Positions 9,169 to 17,521 of a DNA stretch of 64,000 nt are shown piece by piece. The notes under the pieces are model-generated. The model was not told the origin of the DNA. It saw only the letters and a program-made list of their open reading frames with translations, and made no database searches. The DNA is from Clostridium sp. 1001271st1 H5 (GTDB lineage Bacteria; Bacillota; Clostridia; Lachnospirales; Lachnospiraceae): the NCBI RefSeq assembly GCF_005845215.1, contig NZ_SPHO01000010.1, forward strand, positions 62,001 to 126,000, in the 5' to 3' direction. Position 1 is the stretch's first letter, and each line of letters begins with the position of its first letter. The position numbers were made by a program, and so were the translations under genes.

Positions 9169-10365
9169 TCAGTCACATCCGAATAAATCCCTGGTGTAGA
9201 TTTTGTCTTTTACATCCTCCAGCTCCTCGTCATACCGGTTAGCCACGATTACATCCGATATCCTCTTAAATTCCTCCAGACTGCGGATTACCCTTATTCC
9301 CATAAATGACCTGTCACTGACAGCCGGTTCATAAATGACCATCCGGGCATTGCTTGCAGCCAGCCGCTGCATAACTCCCAAAATAGCTGCATGCCGGAAA
9401 TTGTCGGAATCAGCCTTCATGGTCAGCCGGTAGATTCCGGTCACTGTCCCGGATTTTTTAAGGACCTGCTCCGCTATAAAATTCTTCCTGATATCATTGG
9501 CATCCACAATGGAGGATATAAGGCTGTTGGGTATGTTCCCATAATCAGCCCGGAGCTGCCTGGTATCCTTGGGGAGGCAGTATCCTCCGTACCCAAAGGA
9601 CGGGTTGTTGTAGTGGTCCCCGATTCTGGAATCCAGGCAAACCCCGTCAATGATGTTCCCGGAGTTTAACCCGTATACCTGGGCGTATGTATCCAGCTCA
9701 TTAAAAAAAGCCACCCGCATGGCCAGGTATGCATTGGCAAACAGCTTCACAGCCTCTGCCTCCGACGGGTCCATATAAAGGACCGGTACTTCCTGCTTAA
9801 GGGCTGCATCTGTTAAAAGTCCTGCAAATATACGTCCTTTTTCCATCTGGAACCCGCTTCCTGCATCCACGCCCATGATGATACGGGACGGGTACAGGCT
9901 GTCCTCCAGTGTTTTCCCCTCCCGCAGAAACTCCGGTGAAAACAGAATTCGTTCTGTCCGGAACCGGCTGCAAAGTTTCCTGGTATATCCTGCGGGAACC
10001 GTGGATTTTATGACAATGCAGGCATCCGGATTCACCCTGTGCGCCTGCTCCGCCACTGTTTCCACCGAAGTTGTGTCAAAACGGTTTTTCTCCGGGTCAT
10101 AATCAGTGGGCGTGGCAATAACAATAAAATCCGCATCCTCATAGGCTGCCTCTGCATTGGTTGTGGCCCGCAGGTTAAGCGGAACCTCCCTCAGGTATGC
10201 TTCCAGGCCGTCCTCCGCCACCGGCGACTGCCTTCTGTTAATCATATCCGCCTTCTCCTCCACAATATCCACTGCACAGACAGCATTATCCCGTGCAAGC
10301 AGCACAGCATTGGCCAGTCCCACATATCCGATTCCCGCCACTGCTATCTTCATCTGCTTTTTCAT
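9169..10365 (-). CDS. ugd: UDP-glucose 6-dehydrogenase
   Basis: This enzyme oxidises UDP-glucose to UDP-glucuronate with two NAD+. The N-terminal Rossmann motif is IAVAGIGYVGLANAVLLA. STVPAGYT, ILFSPEFLREG and FGYGGYCLPKDTRQL (catalytic cysteine) follow. These are hallmarks of the UDP-glucose/GDP-mannose dehydrogenase family; FLREG and GYGGYCLPKD point to UDP-glucose. I chose the ATG at 10363-10365 because GAGGGG lies directly upstream; an in-frame start at 10395 is weaker. With the second dehydrogenase at 12838-14166, this implies uronic acids in the polymer. Confidence 0.92.
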   Translation of the reverse strand: MKKQMKIAVAGIGYVGLANAVLLARDNAVCAVDIVEEKADMINRRQSPVAEDGLEAYLREVPLNLRATTNAEAAYEDADFIVIATPTDYDPEKNRFDTTSVETVAEQAHRVNPDACIVIKSTVPAGYTRKLCSRFRTERILFSPEFLREGKTLEDSLYPSRIIMGVDAGSGFQMEKGRIFAGLLTDAALKQEVPVLYMDPSEAEAVKLFANAYLAMRVAFFNELDTYAQVYGLNSGNIIDGVCLDSRIGDHYNNPSFGYGGYCLPKDTRQLRADYGNIPNSLISSIVDANDIRKNFIAEQVLKKSGTVTGIYRLTMKADSDNFRHAAILGVMQRLAASNARMVIYEPAVSDRSFMGIRVIRSLEEFKRISDVIVANRYDEELEDVKDKIYTRDLFGCD

Positions 10366-10451
10366 TCTTATCCCCTCTCTTATCCCCTTTCCCATGTATG
10401 CCGGGGCTCTCTCCTTTTCATGCAGGATGCAGGCGGGACCTGCGCCCGGGG

Positions 10452-12797
10452 TTAATATGCAGCCGCTGCCTCAGGCGCCAGCAGCTCCGCCGTCTCATCC
10501 GACCCATAGACAAGTATCCTGCCGCCGCTTCCAATCACCCACCTCCGGCCGTCTCCATCTGTCACTTTGGTGTTCTTCATAATCTTTCCGCTGGAATTCA
10601 GAAGCCGCTTTCCCTCCCCCGGAATGTCAAACGCCTCGTATCTGGCGGCGGAATCCGCTTTCTGCATTTTACCCTTATAATAAAAACGGCCGTCCTTAAT
10701 GCCGGTGATTCCCTTTCCCTTCAGGTCAAAATAATACCGGGAAGGGGAACCGCTTATGCCGTCGTCCAGCATGGTCTTTCCTGTGACGCATTTCCGGTCG
10801 CCTTCCGGTCCCTTGCAGTAGTAGAATTCCCCTTCCGCCTCCACCAGCCCGGACTGGGCCGCGCCGTACATATCAAAGACATAATAGCTGCCCCGCACTT
10901 TTTCCACCGAATAGCTGTCCCTGCCTGCGCACAGCGGTTTTCCGGACCGGTCGAAATAATACCATTCCTTCTGGCCGAAGCTGCCCAGGTCAGAAGGCCC
11001 GTCCAGCTTAAGCCAGGCTCCCTGCACCTTTTCCCCCTCTGTGAAAGTCCCCTCCGTTTCATCTTCCTGCTGATGGAAGTATCTGTATCCCTTTATCTCC
11101 GGTGAGGTGTCAGAGAGCTTTACCCAGCCCGTGTACATGATGCCGTTTGCATCAAAACAGTACTCCTTCCCATCCACCCTCATCTCCCTCCTGCCGCCTG
11201 GGGAGCGTTTCTTCCTGCCGGAGGACCTGTTAAAATAAAAATAGGCATATTGTCCGTGCTCCTGTACATAGTCCACCACGGCAGAGTTATCCATCCAGCT
11301 TGCCGGTATCTCAAGCCACTGCCAGCCGCAAGCCCTGGCGCCGTCTTCACCGCAGTAATAGTAAGAATCCTCCTCCTCGTCATCATCTGCTTCCTCTGTC
11401 AGCCAGCCCGTGCGCATAATGCCCGCGCTGTTAAAGCAATACGATTTTCCGTCAATCTTATACCAGCCGTCCATGCGCACATATCCGTCGGGCCCTGCAT
11501 AATACCAATGGTTATACTCTGCATCCCTGGAATCCAGTCCGCTGATTACAAACCACTGATTGCGGTACAGAACACCATCAGGTCCTGCATACTGTTTCCG
11601 GCCGTTGTCCTGTGTCAGCCACCGTTTACGGTAATTAACTCCGTTGGAATCAAAATAATAGCTCCTTCCATCCAGCTCCCTGATGCCGCCCCGGAGAACT
11701 GCCCCTGATTCTGATGCATAGTACCAGCTCTCCGTCACCGCGCCTGTGGAAGGGTTGGTATTCTCAATCCTGAACCAGCCGTCATCCTGAAGGATTCCAT
11801 CCTCGCCCAGATAATACTTTCCGCCATTGCCGTCCGTATACCAGCGTTTCCTGTAATTCAGGCCGCCGGCTTCAAACAAATACCAGTTTCCATCCTTTTC
11901 CCGCCAGCCATTGCGCCATACAACCCCATTGGGTTCCGCATAATACCAGTTTGTGTGTTCCTGCCCGCCTCCTGTTGAGGTGATGGAAAACCAGCCATTC
12001 TGTACCGCCCCGTCCTGGTCCGCATAGTATCTGTCATCCCCCAGGTTGAACCACCTGCTGCGGTAAACCGTACCGTTGGAATCAAAATAGCACGTCCGGC
12101 CGTCTGCCCTGTGCCAGCCGTCCCTTAAAAGGGCGCCGTCCTCAGCTGCATAATACCAGTTCGTAAAGGTCTTTCCCTTTCCGTCAGAAGAATCCACACT
12201 GAACCATCCCGGCCCCTTCCTGGCTCCGTCCTGGTCCACGTAAAAGCGCCTGTCATCCAGATTGAGGAATGTCTTCCTGGGTGAGCTCCCTCCTGAATAA
12301 AAGTAGTAATACTTCCCTCCCAGCTCATGCCAGCCGCTCTTCCGTATGGCTCCGTCCCCGCCTGCATAGTACCAGCTGGTCCCCTGCCGCCCGGAGGGCA
12401 ATGTGGGCTTTGACACAAGGCTGAACCACTCATTCTCGTATCTGGAACCATCCTGGCGCACCCGGCAGCGCACCTCCCCTGCATCCACCCAGCTGTCCCT
12501 GACCATATGGCCGTCCCTGCCAACATACCGCAGCGTGCCGTCCGGCCATGGCAGCCACCGGCTTGTCAGCTTTTTGCTGTTTTCCATGTATATCCACTGC
12601 TGTGAGGCATCCTGCTGCCAGCCCTCTGCAGGCCGGGGCTGTACCGCCTCTTCCGGCTGGCCCGGGGTCTGTACCGGCTCTTCCGGCTGTTCCAGGGTCT
12701 GCTCCGTTTCTTGGGGCTGACCCAGGACCGGACTGGCGGATGATGCAAGGATTGCTGCTGTGACAGCGGCAATCCTGATAATTTTTCTTCCTGTCAT
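10452..12797 (-). CDS. Secreted protein of choline-binding/cell-wall-binding repeats
   Basis: This 781-residue protein begins with a signal peptide (about residues 1-26, ending SSASPVLG). A Gln/Glu/Pro-rich linker to about residue 58 follows. From there almost the whole protein consists of degenerate aromatic repeats of the form WYYA..DGA....GW..... (Y)YF, about 20-40 residues apart. This is the choline-binding or glucan-binding CW_binding_1 pattern. No separate catalytic domain is visible, so it is a pure binding protein or a structural anchor. Its place inside the polysaccharide operon, between two nucleotide-sugar dehydrogenases, suggests a role in holding the polymer at the surface. GAGGGGAAA precedes the ATG. 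Confidence 0.85.
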   Translation of the reverse strand: MTGRKIIRIAAVTAAILASSASPVLGQPQETEQTLEQPEEPVQTPGQPEEAVQPRPAEGWQQDASQQWIYMENSKKLTSRWLPWPDGTLRYVGRDGHMVRDSWVDAGEVRCRVRQDGSRYENEWFSLVSKPTLPSGRQGTSWYYAGGDGAIRKSGWHELGGKYYYFYSGGSSPRKTFLNLDDRRFYVDQDGARKGPGWFSVDSSDGKGKTFTNWYYAAEDGALLRDGWHRADGRTCYFDSNGTVYRSRWFNLGDDRYYADQDGAVQNGWFSITSTGGGQEHTNWYYAEPNGVVWRNGWREKDGNWYLFEAGGLNYRKRWYTDGNGGKYYLGEDGILQDDGWFRIENTNPSTGAVTESWYYASESGAVLRGGIRELDGRSYYFDSNGVNYRKRWLTQDNGRKQYAGPDGVLYRNQWFVISGLDSRDAEYNHWYYAGPDGYVRMDGWYKIDGKSYCFNSAGIMRTGWLTEEADDDEEEDSYYYCGEDGARACGWQWLEIPASWMDNSAVVDYVQEHGQYAYFYFNRSSGRKKRSPGGRREMRVDGKEYCFDANGIMYTGWVKLSDTSPEIKGYRYFHQQEDETEGTFTEGEKVQGAWLKLDGPSDLGSFGQKEWYYFDRSGKPLCAGRDSYSVEKVRGSYYVFDMYGAAQSGLVEAEGEFYYCKGPEGDRKCVTGKTMLDDGISGSPSRYYFDLKGKGITGIKDGRFYYKGKMQKADSAARYEAFDIPGEGKRLLNSSGKIMKNTKVTDGDGRRWVIGSGGRILVYGSDETAELLAPEAAAAY

Positions 12798-12837
12798 TTG
12801 CGTTTCCCCTCAGTCAATCCCTTCCATATATGCTGTG

Positions 12838-14166
12838 TCACAGCCTCCAGTAGCGGAAACCGGCCCGTTCCATTTCAGGCTTATTAAATAGGCTCTTTAC
12901 GTCAATCAGGACCTTTTCCTCCCCTCTGACATGCTTGAACATATTATCCAGTTCCCCTGGAGCCAGGCTCCTGAATACCTCATGGGCAACCGCCACAATG
13001 ATGCAGTCCGCATTATACGTTCCGGGATACGGCGTGACGGACACCCCATACTCGGCTTCTACGTTTGCCGGGTCTGCCAGCGGGTCCGCCACCCGGGGAC
13101 AAATCCCATACTCTTTCAGGCGTTTTATAATATCATATACCCTGCTGTTTCTGATATCCGGGCAGTTCTCCTTAAAGGTCATGCCTAAAATCACCACCGC
13201 TGCCTGCCGGACCGTCTTGCCTGCCAGGACCATCTGTTTGATTGCCGCATCTGCCACAAAGGCTCCCATACCGTCGTTTACCTTTCTTCCGGACAGTATG
13301 ATTTGGCTGTGATACCCCTGCTTTTCCGCCTCATATGTAAAATAATAGGGGTCCACACCAATACAGTGTCCACCCACCAGGCCCGGACGGAATTTCAGAG
13401 CATTCCATTTTGTATCCATTCCCGCCGCAACCTCCTCTGTATCAATCCCCATCCTGTCAAATACAATGGCCAGCTCATTCATGAATGCAATGTTAATATC
13501 CCTCTGGCTGTTCTCCGCCACTTTAATGGCCTCTGCCGCCTTAATGGATGAAACCCTGTACGTTCCCGCCGCTATGACGATATCGTATACATCTGCAATT
13601 ACTTCCAGGGACTCCCTGTCCATCCCCGAGACAATCTTTGTAATATTTTCCAGCTTGTGTTTCCTGTCTCCCGGATTAATACGCTCCGGTGAATATCCAA
13701 CCTTAAAATCCCTTCCGGCTGACAGGCCGGATTCCTTTTCCAGGATTGGAATGCATACATCCTCAGTCACTCCCGGATATACCGTGGATTCAAATACCAC
13801 CACGGAACCCCTGCACAGATTGCGCCCCACCATTGTGCCCGCGCAGATGACCGGTGACAAATCAGGCGTATGGTCCTGGTTCACCGGGGTGGGAACCGCA
13901 ACTATGTGGAACCGCGCTTCCCGCAGCCGGGCCTCGTCGCAGGTAAATTCAATGGTTGTATTCCTTATGGCATCATCCCCCACCTCCTGGGTAGGGTCTG
14001 TCCCTGCCTGGTATAGGCCAATCTTATGCCGGTCCAGGTCAAAACCAATTACCCTGACTCCCTTTTCCGCAAATGCAATGGCTATAGGTATGCCCACATA
14101 CCCCAGCCCCACCACAGAAACCGCCGCCTTTTTCCGCATGATATCCTCGTAAAGATTTCCTTCCAT
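12838..14166 (-). CDS. Nucleotide-sugar dehydrogenase, UDP-HexNAc type (WbpA/TviB/WecC-like)
   Basis: This 442-residue enzyme probably oxidises C6 of a UDP-N-acetylhexosamine to a uronate. Visible landmarks are the Rossmann motif VSVVGLGYVGIPIAIAFAEKG, VAVPTPVNQDHTPD, ESTVYPGVTED, GYSPERINPGD, and the catalytic-cysteine region LVGGHCIGVDPYY. YSPERxxPGD and GGHCIxVDPYY separate this subgroup from UDP-glucose dehydrogenases such as the one at 9169. GGGAG precedes the ATG at 14166. An internal ATG at 14139 (MRKKAAVSV) is possible but has no comparable site. The exact epimer of the substrate is not determinable here. Confidence 0.88.
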   Translation of the reverse strand: MEGNLYEDIMRKKAAVSVVGLGYVGIPIAIAFAEKGVRVIGFDLDRHKIGLYQAGTDPTQEVGDDAIRNTTIEFTCDEARLREARFHIVAVPTPVNQDHTPDLSPVICAGTMVGRNLCRGSVVVFESTVYPGVTEDVCIPILEKESGLSAGRDFKVGYSPERINPGDRKHKLENITKIVSGMDRESLEVIADVYDIVIAAGTYRVSSIKAAEAIKVAENSQRDINIAFMNELAIVFDRMGIDTEEVAAGMDTKWNALKFRPGLVGGHCIGVDPYYFTYEAEKQGYHSQIILSGRKVNDGMGAFVADAAIKQMVLAGKTVRQAAVVILGMTFKENCPDIRNSRVYDIIKRLKEYGICPRVADPLADPANVEAEYGVSVTPYPGTYNADCIIVAVAHEVFRSLAPGELDNMFKHVRGEEKVLIDVKSLFNKPEMERAGFRYWRL

Positions 14167-14199
14167 GCACCTCTCCCTTTCCGGCTTTCTTACTGCCTG

Positions 14200-14649
14200 T
14201 TACCCCTCTTTTGTATTCTTTGCATATATCGCCTCTAAATAAGGGACTGTATCCGCGGCCCAGGAATATTCCGGCATGTATTTTCCCGTGTAAGCGGACA
14301 GGAACTTCCCGTTTCCCTTCAGCAGTTCATATGAATCACATTCAAACAGCCCGGTATCAACTGCGTACACGCCTCTTCTGTGAATCAAAAGATTTTCACA
14401 TCCGTATTCCCTCAAAATGCGCCGGAGCCGGTAACTGACCACCCTTAAGTTGCTCTTGGACAATTTCTCCGGCTTGTCTCCATATAAAAGAGAGGCAAGC
14501 TCTGCCAGCGGCACGCTTGCTCCTCTCTTATTCACCAGGACAGCCAGCAGCTCCTTTGACTTCCTGGATGAAAAATACATTCTTTCCTTATCCGCAAAAA
14601 CATCAAATCCATTAAATGTCTGTATAAAAATTTCCCGTTTTTCCGTCAT
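14200..14649 (-). CDS. Stand-alone winged-helix regulator, SARP/OmpR-type
   Basis: The 149-residue protein contains a Trans_reg_C-type winged helix (about residues 8-85). Recognisable segments are SSRKSKELLAVLVNKRG, LLYGDKPEKLSKSNLRVVSYRLRR and a wing-like IHRRGVYAVDT. A short, apparently truncated BTAD-like helical tail follows. No receiver domain is present, so it is not a classical response regulator. Similar SARP-like proteins in Clostridia usually carry extra sensory domains. Placed mid-operon, it may tune later genes or other surface loci. GAGAGGACATGT precedes the ATG. DNA target unknown. Confidence 0.7.
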   Translation of the reverse strand: MTEKREIFIQTFNGFDVFADKERMYFSSRKSKELLAVLVNKRGASVPLAELASLLYGDKPEKLSKSNLRVVSYRLRRILREYGCENLLIHRRGVYAVDTGLFECDSYELLKGNGKFLSAYTGKYMPEYSWAADTVPYLEAIYAKNTKEG

Positions 14650-14688
14650 ACATGTCCTCTCTCCAAAATGGCCCTTCTGATACCCAAT

Positions 14689-16095
14689 CTAACCCTTAGC
14701 GCCCTTTCTGGCCATATCCAAAACAGTCCGGAGCAAATCAGCGTTGGCCCATACCCCATATGCGGCTGTGACGGCTAAGGCCATTACCTGAACGGTTGTG
14801 GAACCTGAGTAAAAAGCAAAGGTTAATAGAACACCCATTGCAATAGAACTCAGGGCTGCCGCCCTTTTAATCCGCATATGCACGGTTCTGTTAATTTCAA
14901 CATACCGTATGATAAACATGACCAGAAATGCAATCAGGCTGGACAGGGACGCTGCATATAAACCAATCCGGTTGATAAACAGCAGGTCTGCGGTGAGATT
15001 TATGACTGCTGCGGCAGCCGAGGTATATGCAACCTTTTTTGACTGCTTGGCCGCAATGTAAACACAGCTGTATAAGCCTACCAGGACTCTGAACAGCATT
15101 GCATACATAAGAATCAGAACCTGGTTGTATCCTTCCCTGTATTTGGCATTTACCATAACAGGAAATATAAAGGGCATCACTGCCACCACCCCGAAACACG
15201 CGGAAGCAAATATCTTAAAAAACATGGTAACCATATCTGTCAGAAAGACATCGCGGTCCTCGTCATTAAAATGCAGTGATACGGATTCCGTCCAGGATAA
15301 ATTCACAATATTGTAAAAGCTTATGAACACACTGGGAAATTTGCTGGACACTGTAAAAATCCCATTTGCCGCCAGTCCGATAAAATGGGAAATGACCGTT
15401 CTGTCCGATGCGTTAACCACCCACCACGCCAGATTATTGGGAATCAGGGGCAGTGAATAGCTGAGGACGCTCCGGAACAGGCTGTATTTTGCCCGCTTGA
15501 CTGAAAAGTACTTCCAGCACCTGACACTGACTGCCAAATAGATAATTGTAAAAACCTGGGACAGCAAGGTGGCAGTCATCAGCCCTTTTAATCCCCATTT
15601 AAACACGGTCAGGGTAATGACATTAAAAAACACGGTGGAGGACGCGGATATAAATCCCGCAACCGCATATTTTGTATTGTCTCCAAGTCCCCTGACAAAT
15701 TGAAGGAGAATTGCGGTGTACACGTGCAGTATGACATAAGCCAGCAGAAATTCCCCATTTGCAATTGACAGCAGCGGCCTTATGAGGAAGAAAATACCGG
15801 CATAGGCTCCCGATTGAATCGTACCGGAGATAAGTATGGTTGAAAAAAGCTGGGACTGTGCTCTGTGATTTCCACGTTTCTCCAGCAGAAACCGGAACAG
15901 CCCCTGGTCAAACTGCCAGTTAACCAATGGCAGCAGCAGGGTGGCATAGGTCACAAGCAGGTCAAAGGTTCCATAGTCCTTTGTGTCCAGAACCGCCGTA
16001 TACAGCGGCAGCATCAAAAAGCTTATGCTCTGTGTGCATATTTTTCCAAATGCTAATATTACGGTATTTTTTGCAAGCTCTTTTTCCCTGCTCAT
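14689..16095 (-). CDS. Polysaccharide flippase, Wzx/MOP-like (first in transcription order)
   Basis: The 468-residue, polytopic membrane protein starts MSREKELAKNTVILAFGK and contains PLYTAVLDTKDYGTFDLL. This is a classic Wzx/RfbX motif (LYTRxLxxxEYGxxDL). It would flip a lipid-linked oligosaccharide. The start overlaps the stop of the fumarase-alpha-like gene by four bases, so it belongs to the same transcript as the metabolic cassette. Together with the Wzy at 26582-27781 it could form a polymerisation pair distinct from the one at 3.1-6.8 kb. Confidence 0.88.
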   Translation of the reverse strand: MSREKELAKNTVILAFGKICTQSISFLMLPLYTAVLDTKDYGTFDLLVTYATLLLPLVNWQFDQGLFRFLLEKRGNHRAQSQLFSTILISGTIQSGAYAGIFFLIRPLLSIANGEFLLAYVILHVYTAILLQFVRGLGDNTKYAVAGFISASSTVFFNVITLTVFKWGLKGLMTATLLSQVFTIIYLAVSVRCWKYFSVKRAKYSLFRSVLSYSLPLIPNNLAWWVVNASDRTVISHFIGLAANGIFTVSSKFPSVFISFYNIVNLSWTESVSLHFNDEDRDVFLTDMVTMFFKIFASACFGVVAVMPFIFPVMVNAKYREGYNQVLILMYAMLFRVLVGLYSCVYIAAKQSKKVAYTSAAAAVINLTADLLFINRIGLYAASLSSLIAFLVMFIIRYVEINRTVHMRIKRAAALSSIAMGVLLTFAFYSGSTTVQVMALAVTAAYGVWANADLLRTVLDMARKGAKG

Positions 16096-16970
16096 CTGTC
16101 ACTCTGACCTTCCTGACCCAAATCAACACTTGCTATCCTGGGTTCAAAGCAGCAGCATGGCCTCATGCAGACCACCCTTACGCCGCTGGCCCGCTGCGGC
16201 CCCACCTTCATAAAAGTGGCCAGGACCGTGTGCCTCCCCCCCAGCCCCAGAGGACCAGTCCCTGCCAGATTCACACGATTTGTAATCTCCCTCTCCATAT
16301 CACTCTGATGTGAATAGGAACCATCCACAAGCGCCAGAAGCATCATGGATGCCGCCTCATAATGGGAACGCCCGATTCCCACGCCAAGGGTGCACGGGGT
16401 ACACCCCAGAAGGGGAGCTGACTCCTTTGCCCATGATACAATCTCATCCAGTACGGTACGGACACTGTGTTTATGAAATACCCGGTATGTCTTTGCCCTG
16501 ATTGCGGGTCCTCCCCCAAACATCAGGATATGCAGCCGGACCGTATTCCCTTCCGTACGGCGTATCAGGACAGGCGCTGCCTCCAGGGCGCCGGGGTCTG
16601 TATCCAGGCCCAATGACTGGTCCAGCCGCTGTGCCTCATCTCCTCTTACCGCCATGGGTCTTCCCGGCAGACGGCGCAGTCCCTGGCGCACCCCTTCCTG
16701 TATTGATTCCAGCATGAGGCCGGTTACTGCTGCGTCTGTTCCTATCTCCAGGACCACATGGGGTATCCCGGTATCATCGCACAGCGGGCTGGAATGTGCT
16801 TCAGCTGTTTCTGCATTTTGTAATATGGTTTCCATTGTCCACTTTGCCAGTGCATTTGTCTCAGCTTCAATTGCCTGTTCGTAAGCCGCCTTTTTATCAG
16901 GAAGAAAGGAAGAGCCTGCACGGACAAGGGTCCGGCTCACTTTCTCAACTATATTTTTATCAAAATCCAT
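16092..16970 (-). CDS. Class I fumarase/L(+)-tartrate dehydratase alpha-like subunit
   Basis: The 292-residue protein matches the N-terminal (Fe-S) half of class I fumarases. SSPLCDDTGIPHVVLEIG and LLGCTPCTLGVGIGRSHYEAA are visible, followed by a glycine-rich GTGPLGLGGRHTVLA and a cysteine cluster near the C-terminus (CMRPCCC). In this family three cysteines hold a [4Fe-4S] cluster used as a Lewis acid for (de)hydration. The canonical GG(C)PPxxxGVGIGG is altered to GCTPCTLGVGIGRS. The next gene in the operon is the beta half upstream (17004-17507). AGGAGGACAGG precedes the ATG. Substrate is open: fumarate, tartrate or a related dicarboxylate. Confidence 0.82.
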   Translation of the reverse strand: MDFDKNIVEKVSRTLVRAGSSFLPDKKAAYEQAIEAETNALAKWTMETILQNAETAEAHSSPLCDDTGIPHVVLEIGTDAAVTGLMLESIQEGVRQGLRRLPGRPMAVRGDEAQRLDQSLGLDTDPGALEAAPVLIRRTEGNTVRLHILMFGGGPAIRAKTYRVFHKHSVRTVLDEIVSWAKESAPLLGCTPCTLGVGIGRSHYEAASMMLLALVDGSYSHQSDMEREITNRVNLAGTGPLGLGGRHTVLATFMKVGPQRASGVRVVCMRPCCCFEPRIASVDLGQEGQSDR

Positions 16971-17003
16971 CCTGTCCTCCTCAGGGCTTGTCCTGACATC
17001 GCC

Positions 17004-17507
17004 CTAATAGATACTCTCATTGTGCGCGGCCCCAATAATGGCCGGAAAGTCCCTTACCAAAAGCTCATAGAAAGCTTCCATCCCCAGTTCCGGGAAGGCT
17101 GCGGTTCTTTGCCATAATGTATTCTCCTTTAACAGCGCGGTCACAGGGGGAATAACCGCATAGACAGAGTTGAAATCATTCAGCACTGCAATGGTTTCCT
17201 TCCCCACTGCCCCCTTTCCCAAATGGAGCTTTACACCGGCCATTGACAGCGCCCGGAAGCTGCCCTCAATCTCCAGCTTATTGCTGGATGTAGGGCCGAT
17301 GCCTGCCGGGCTGACCGCCGTATGGAATATCACGCTTCCCTGCAGGTCGATTCCATGCTGCCCCAGAGTCCCTGTTTCTGTTAACCCGCATATTCTGGGC
17401 AGGACAGCATCCCTTCCGCAGTAAATCTTCCCCGATATAAGCACTGTGTCGCCGGCATGCAGGTTCCCGGCAGCCTCTTCCGATATGGGGGTTACAAGTC
17501 GTTTCAT
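17004..17507 (-). CDS. Class I fumarase/L(+)-tartrate dehydratase beta-like subunit
   Basis: The 167-residue protein corresponds to the C-terminal half of class I fumarases (TtdB-like). It contains LHAGDTVLISGKIYCGRDAVLPRI and AVSPAGIGPTSSNKLEIE, the latter close to the family's GP(T)T..RM..Y region. The conserved RDAxH-type segment reads RDAVLPRI, so the usual histidine position is changed, and GPTTxxRM reads GPTSSNKL. These differences suggest a substrate other than fumarate. It is presumably the partner of the alpha subunit encoded 33 bases downstream. A GGGGGG ribosome binding site precedes the ATG. Confidence 0.78.
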   Translation of the reverse strand: MKRLVTPISEEAAGNLHAGDTVLISGKIYCGRDAVLPRICGLTETGTLGQHGIDLQGSVIFHTAVSPAGIGPTSSNKLEIEGSFRALSMAGVKLHLGKGAVGKETIAVLNDFNSVYAVIPPVTALLKENTLWQRTAAFPELGMEAFYELLVRDFPAIIGAAHNESIY

Positions 17508-17521
17508 ATTTGCTGCCCCCC

